The notes under the pieces: generated by a model | What the model saw: only the letters and a program-made list of their open reading frames with translations | Told to the model about the DNA's origin: nothing | Database searches by the model: none | Position numbers and translations under genes: made by a program | Shown: one piece after another, positions 59,288 to 64,000 of the stretch | Numbering within the stretch: the first letter of the stretch is position 1 | How the letters are laid out: each line of letters begins with the position of its first letter | DNA from: Coniferiporia sulphurascens | Taxonomy: Eukaryota > Basidiomycota > Agaricomycetes > Hymenochaetales > Hymenochaetaceae | NCBI GenBank assembly: GCA_002794785.1 | Contig: NBBA01000001.1 | Span: 4,464,001-4,528,000 of the forward strand | Direction: 5' to 3' | DNA: 64,000 nucleotides

Positions 59288-61504
59288 TTAAAACATCTCA
59301 AAAGCGCGCCAGACAGGGACGATGGCTCCGGCGTTGTCAATCTCGACCCAGCGCTTGCGCTCATCGTCCATTCGCATAAGTGTCTTATCGGGGTCACCCT
59401 CATCGAACCCGAAGGCACGCTCCCATCCGAATCCTACCGCGGCGAGCTTGCAGAAATTTGAGCTATAAAGAGGGAGGAGGGAAAGGAGGGGGGAAAAGTT
59501 AGCTTTGATGATAGACTGGGTTGTTGAAGGCGATGCAGTTAAAGGGAGACTACCTACCCAATCGTACACACGACAGCCTCTGGCCCCTCCTCCCCATCAA
59601 CACCCCATGCCCACATTCCACTCACGAGTGCAAAATCCACAAGGGCGCCGCGTGTAGCACGGACACGCTCCTCATCGCTGAGAGCCGCAAACTCGCGCTG
59701 CACGTACGGAGCCTCGCTTGCAAGTGCTCGGAGTTCCGCGTGTGCACTACGGTCAAGCGCGAAAATTCGTGTCTCCGCGTCACCGTCCGTAAGGAGCTCT
59801 GCAAGCTCAGCACGTGCGGCTGGGTCATCCGAGGCGATGTAGACTGACGAGGGGGATGCGAGCTCGAGGCGTTCAGACGTCTCGCGCGCCGCAGTCACGA
59901 AGTCTGTGAGGGGTACGTAGCCACCGTGGAAGTTCCATGCCTCTGCCTTGCGGTCGCCACGCCGTGCGTGTAAGGCCACATACGGTCCCGCGGCTGCGGC
60001 TTCACGACGAGCAGTCTGGATGAGCGCAGCGTTCTCCGCATTTGGGCGGATAGTGTACGCCAGCGAGCCCGCGGCACGAGTGAAGATACGCTTCATGCGC
60101 CGCAGCTCGCGCGCATACCTACGAGACGACACATGCGTAAGTGACATTGGGCATTTGATACGCATGTCTTTGTCCTTGCTTACGGATTCTCAAATTCGTC
60201 CGCGAAGCCATGCCCGAAGTGGAAGACGGCAGTGCGCGAGCCGACAATCTGTTGTTTATGTGAGGCTCCGTGGCGTCATTGAGTCGTGGTGGTTGCTTAC
60301 CCAGTGCCTGCAGGAAATCGTCAGTTGAGTCAGAAAAGCTTCGAGAAGTGTCGCTTACCGAGCAGTTCGCGGGCATGCGACAAGCTCTATAGCCGAATGA
60401 ATGTCAGCAGAGGGATCTGGTGAGGCGATAACGGCCGCGCACCTTCCGCTGGAGGGGGGAGGCACCCTGGTTCAGGACCCGGCTGAAGGACGCGTATGTC
60501 TTGAAAGTGGTCCGACCATCTGCATCAGTCAGTCAGCACAGCAATTACTATAATGCGGAGAGGTATCAAATGCAGACTCACTTCCCCCGATTCCAGTACC
60601 GATCATTCACAAAAAATGTCCTATTTTGCTATATTTCGAATTGGTTATACATGATACGTGCCGAACAGGTGCCTACGCGAATACGTACCTCCCTTGCAAG
60701 ACCGGCCGCCTGCGCCATCAATGCCAGGTCCGCTGCGAGGCCGACATACCCGTCAAGCATGTATGTAATGCTGCTCTTGCAGATTTTTCTGTCTCCTGTC
60801 GTTTCCTCATCCGGGTGTACGACGTCCATGGGACCTCCGGGTGGGATGTACCAGTAGGTGCCCATCGGCCCCTTCATGGATGAAAGGAAGCTCGCACATT
60901 CTTCGCTATACTGTGTGGGCTTAAGCGGAAAAGCTGTATACGACGCGTAGGATAAGGTCATAGCGGTCTTAGTCGGAGTCGGAGCCTGACTCTCAGTCGA
61001 CGCCGCCGTTGCCGCCTGTTCGATGTCCACTGTCTGTCCGCCACCGGGTCTTTCGGGAACCGAATCGTAGAGGTAGCTACGTAGCGTTTCGGGCTTTTCG
61101 ACAGACATTACAACAAGGAAAAGTAGAAACAACGCAGTCATGAGGCCTGCTAGCAACGGAATCCTCGAAAGAACCAGTCCCCAATTGAGCTCTGCTTTCC
61201 TGCCCTTTTCCTGTACGCGTTCGTCAATGGGGTCATACGGACGCGCGCGGCGGTGTGGAAACGAGGCGCTCGCCGACGATGCGAGGAGCGGCTCATGCTG
61301 CTGCTGGTTGACGGTCGTATATGGATTACCACCATGCACGATATCCAGTTCAGAGTCTGTCTCAGAAAGGTTGTTATCTAAACCATGCCGGGCTTCTTCG
61401 GCGCGACCTGCGCGCGAGTGGGGTGTCCTCGGCGTCAAGACCTGTTGATCGCGTGTCGGGCGATACGACGAGTAGACATTCTTCAGGGGATTTGGACGAG
61501 ACAT
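59288..61504 (-). CDS. Type II membrane glycosyltransferase-like protein
   Basis: Eight exons on the minus strand give 591 aa: 60689-61504, 60582-60628, 60443-60519, 60359-60386, 60301-60307, 60184-60248, 59558-60118, 59288-59462. A cytosolic N-terminal region of about 114 residues precedes one membrane span (IPLLAGLMTALFLLFLVVMS, near 115-137) and a Ser/Thr/Pro stem, the usual Golgi type II layout. Lumenal blocks: LDGYVGLAADLALMAQAAGL, FFVNDRYWNRGKWSDHFQDI, FHFGHGFADEFENPY, PYVALHARRGDRKAEAWNFH near residue 397, and VYIASDDPAARAELAELL. The HxRRxD motif with a later S-D-D resembles GT-B fucosyltransferases of the FUT8/NodZ/O-FucT group, so a GDP-sugar donor is a reasonable guess, not proven. 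Exon 5 is 7 nt and is required to join ACPRTAR to SRTAVFHFG. Confidence 0.85.
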
Positions 61505-62167
61505 GTAGGAGAAAAGCGAAGAGAAAAGGCCAGCTTCAAAAGAGAAAATAAAGAAGGGAGGGAGAGAATATCCTTTGTGTCGAGGACAAGTCGAGGCGAC
61601 GGGGACGGTGGCTGTATGTAGTAACGAGCGTGATGCCAAACTAGGATAAGATCGGCGCTGTCACGCACAAAGGGTCCTGTCTTTTCGGCAGACCGGCAGA
61701 CCGGCGGCATCAGTGAAAACTTAAGCAATTTTATTTAGTTTTCTTCTTATTCTGGGCCTGGGGGAGGGGATGGGAAAAAAGTAACGAAAGCTACTGAGAA
61801 GTGGAGGCCCTAGCAATTTCCGGACGTTCCGAGTCGTGTCGGCTCTTCTCCCCTCTTCTATTCACACTCTGGTCCGTTCGTCGCACTGTGTTCGGCCCGC
61901 TCTATCTCAAAACATACGCTATAACTCGCTTAGAAATGGAAACCCAATCCCACTTAGCCAAAGGCGATTGGACACGCTTTACTAAGCACTCGGAATAAGG
62001 AGACTTTCGCCGAGTCAGGCAGGAGTAGCACTGCCACCCGCTCCCGATTCTTGTCTAATACGATTCGCGTCAGGGCGTTATCGACTTACTCAGACGTTTA
62101 TTATTTTGCTATATAAACCCCCTCGAGTCGTGCTTTCGCTTCCCTGTCAGCACTCCGCTCCCCCAAA
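61505..62167. other. Divergent promoter region, glycosyltransferase-like and ABC genes
   Basis: 663 nt between two divergent starts, with a TATA box for the ABC gene. The minus-strand frame of the glycosyltransferase-like gene stays open 45 codons upstream to an ATG at 61639, but the later ATG is preferred. No other gene. Confidence 0.6.
62110..62117 (+). promoter_or_regulatory. TATA box of the ABC transporter gene
   Basis: TATATAAA, 50-58 nt before the ATG at 62168. Confidence 0.6.
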
Positions 62168-64000
62168 ATGAGCCTCAGTGCTCTGCCCTCGCAGACGCCG
62201 ACCCTCCGCGAAGAGGACATTCGCAATGAGGTCAACGTCGTCCGCGCCGAGCAGGCCTTCCATGAGCTCGAGCGTGAGTTCTCCCGTAGGGACGAAGACC
62301 TCACCCCCGAAAAACAAATTACAAAGCTCACTTTTGATGTCGAAAAGGCCGTTTCCCGCGATGACGAGCAGCTTTTTGACTTGAAAGAATATCTTAGCTC
62401 TTCTAATGATAAAAATACCGAGGCCGGCATAAAGCACAAGCATGTCGGTGTCACTTGGGAAGGCCTCCGCGTCGACGTCGACGGTGGCATTGACCATAAG
62501 GTATGTTGCATTATTTTACCTACCAACTTGCTCCCCGTGATAATGACCGTCTGTAGTTCTACGTCAGGACATTCGGTCGTGAGTGAATCTCCCGGTATAG
62601 TTTTCTTCCCGTCGTTAAATTATTTTTTCCGCTTTTTTTGATGCAGAGGCGTGCTTGGAGTTTATCTTGCTACCTTACATATGGCTTATGGCTCTTATTC
62701 GACCCCTCCTTCCGTATAAGACAACTCCTACACGCACTATTCTGCACGAGTGCGTAATTATCTCTCTGTATGCGCTCTCTGCTGATTTGAAGCCTAAAGG
62801 CAATCGGGTGTTCTCAAACCGGGAGAGATGTGCCTTGTTCTTGGCTGCCCCGGCTCAGGCTGTTCGACATTCCTCAAGGCCATCTCTAACCAGCGCAGGA
62901 CTTTCCGTAGTGTCAAGGGGGACGTCAAATACGCAGGAATTGACGCCGCAGAAATGGCAAAGGTATACAAAGGCGAAGTAGTATATAATGATGAGGGTAG
63001 GCGCCGAAATGATCTATGTAATCTTGCTGTGTTCTGATTGCGATACAGACGACATCCATGAAGCAACCTTGACTGTTGCGCAGACGCTGGCCTTCGCGCT
63101 TTCCACCAAGACGCCAGGCCCGCGAGCGCGTCTACCGGGTGTTTCGCGCAAAGACTTCGCGAATGAGGTACAAAGTACTCTGCTCAAGATGCTCAACATC
63201 GAGCATACTTCCAAGACGCTCGTGGGCAACGAATTCGTGCGCGGCGTGAGCGGCGGTGAGCGCAAGCGTGTTTCCATCGCAGAAATGATGGCGACACGTG
63301 CGCGTGTGCAGTGCTGGGATAATTCGACTCGTGGTCTCGATGCTAGTACTGCCCTCGACTTCGCCAAGAGTCTCCGCGTCATGACAGACGTCCTCGGCCA
63401 AACGGTGTTCGTCTCTCTGTACCAGGCGGGTGAGGGTATCTATGATCTTTTCGACAAAGTCATGGTTCTGGACTCTGGACGCCAGGCATTCTTCGGACCA
63501 CCGGCGGAGGCTCGTGCTTACTTTGAAAGCCTTGGCTATAACAAGCTTCCTCGTCAGAGTACGGCCGATTATCTCACTGGGTGTAGTACGTATATTTCTA
63601 TAAGCTTTGTCTTTGTCCTAGCTTATTGAGCCCCCCCTAGCTGATAAGAACGAACGTCAATTTGCACCTGGGTTATCTGCACACAGCGTACCCTCTAGCC
63701 CCGAAGCCCTCGAATCTGCCTTCCTCAAATCAAGATACGGTCAGACCATGCATGACTCACTCGAAAAATACAAAATCGCGCAGGAGACAGAAAAAGCTGA
63801 CCAGGAGGCATTCCGTGCTGCCGTTTTGGAAGACAAGAAGCGCGGTGTCTCCAAGAAGAGTCCATACACGTTGGGCTATTTGGGGCAAGTGAAGGCACTT
63901 GCATGGCGTCAGTTCCAGCTGCGCATTCAGGATCGCTTCCAGCTATTTACGAGCTTCACTCTCGCATGGGGACTTGCAATTATTATCGGCGCGGCGTTCT
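62168..64000 (+). CDS. PDR/CDR-type (ABCG) ABC transporter, 3' end outside window
   Basis: Plasma-membrane drug or lipid efflux pump of the full-size pleiotropic drug resistance type; the window holds the N-terminal half. Exons 62168-62500, 62557-62578, 62647-62749, 62800-62996, 63049-63585 and 63641 to beyond 64000. The N-terminal part (KHVGVTWEGLRVDVDGG) leads to the PDR block ILHEQSGVLKPGEMCLVLG, Walker A GCPGSGCST near 62843, the signature VSGGERKRVSIAEMM, the degenerate Walker B region CWDNSTRGLDASTALDFAKS, and QTVFVSLYQAGEGIYDLFDK. The first membrane segment begins at the edge (WGLAIIIGAAF). The reverse ABC-TM order is as expected. The intron 62750-62799 uses a GTGCGT donor; the next GT would lose the frame. 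Exon 62557-62578 is 22 nt. Confidence 0.93.

Overview
This window is nuclear DNA of a filamentous basidiomycete, most likely an Agaricomycete. Three things point there. Nearly every gene is cut by many short introns (about 45-105 nt, GT-AG with CTNAN-like branch sites). The gene set is fungal (class IV chitin synthase, PDR/CDR ABC transporter, AP-3 delta adaptin, UDP-GlcNAc pyrophosphorylase). Several proteins have shapes I associate with mushrooms and relatives (a BRCA2/Brh2 homologue, a basidiomycete-type membrane glycosyltransferase, a DUF2235 hydrolase-like protein). There is no operon structure, no CRISPR array, no intact transposon, and no tRNA or rRNA gene that I could support. I joined exons by hand; each complete model is open to its stop and its summed length is divisible by three.

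Layout. 1-4842 (+): 3' part of a class IV chitin synthase with a glutamine-rich tail. 6473-9302 (+): conserved protein of unknown function. 9709-10748 (-): signal-anchored ER-type membrane protein. 10749-14364: long gene-free block of short iterated words. 14365-16082 (-): two-finger C2H2 (Msn2/4-like) transcription factor, divergent from a single-span membrane protein at 19293-20276 (+) across another repetitive 3.2 kb spacer. 20390-21038 (-): NR2C2AP-like protein. 22559-24776 (+): taxilin-like coiled coil carrying a SUMO-like domain. 25259-26834 (+): UDP-GlcNAc pyrophosphorylase. 28250-31575 (+): BRCA2. 32053-32512 (-): ATP synthase subunit e. 34455-36338 (+): RBBP4/Msi1-type WD40 protein. 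36567-36887 (-) and 37044-38196 (+): RAMP4/Ysy6 and the Bmt5 rRNA methyltransferase, sharing a 156 bp promoter. 39481-41637 (-): DUF2235 protein. 42159-43421 (+): protein tyrosine phosphatase. 43967-47370 (-): AP-3 delta. 49565-51738 (-): GCK-III family Ste20-like kinase. 54643-57033 (+): secreted type-B carboxylesterase, bracketed by duplicated noncoding blocks. 59288-61504 (-): type II membrane glycosyltransferase-like protein. 62168-64000 (+): 5' part of a PDR-type ABC transporter.

How the genes relate. Cell wall and secretion is the main theme: UDP-GlcNAc pyrophosphorylase makes the substrate that chitin synthase polymerises, while AP-3 delta, taxilin, RAMP4/Ysy6, the glycosyltransferase-like protein and a possible GPI-assembly subunit act in the secretory pathway. 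BRCA2 and the RBBP4-type protein serve DNA repair and chromatin. Bmt5 and ATP synthase e are housekeeping. The gene order looks like ordinary fungal synteny rather than a functional cluster.

Most worth a second look: the SUMO-like domain inside a taxilin chain; two duplicated noncoding blocks either side of the esterase, suggesting a lost tandem copy; start codons that form a whole coding exon in two genes; a 7-nt internal exon; a tyrosine phosphatase whose HCX5R motif reads NCX5R; and a chitin synthase whose polyQ tail depends on removal of the last intron.
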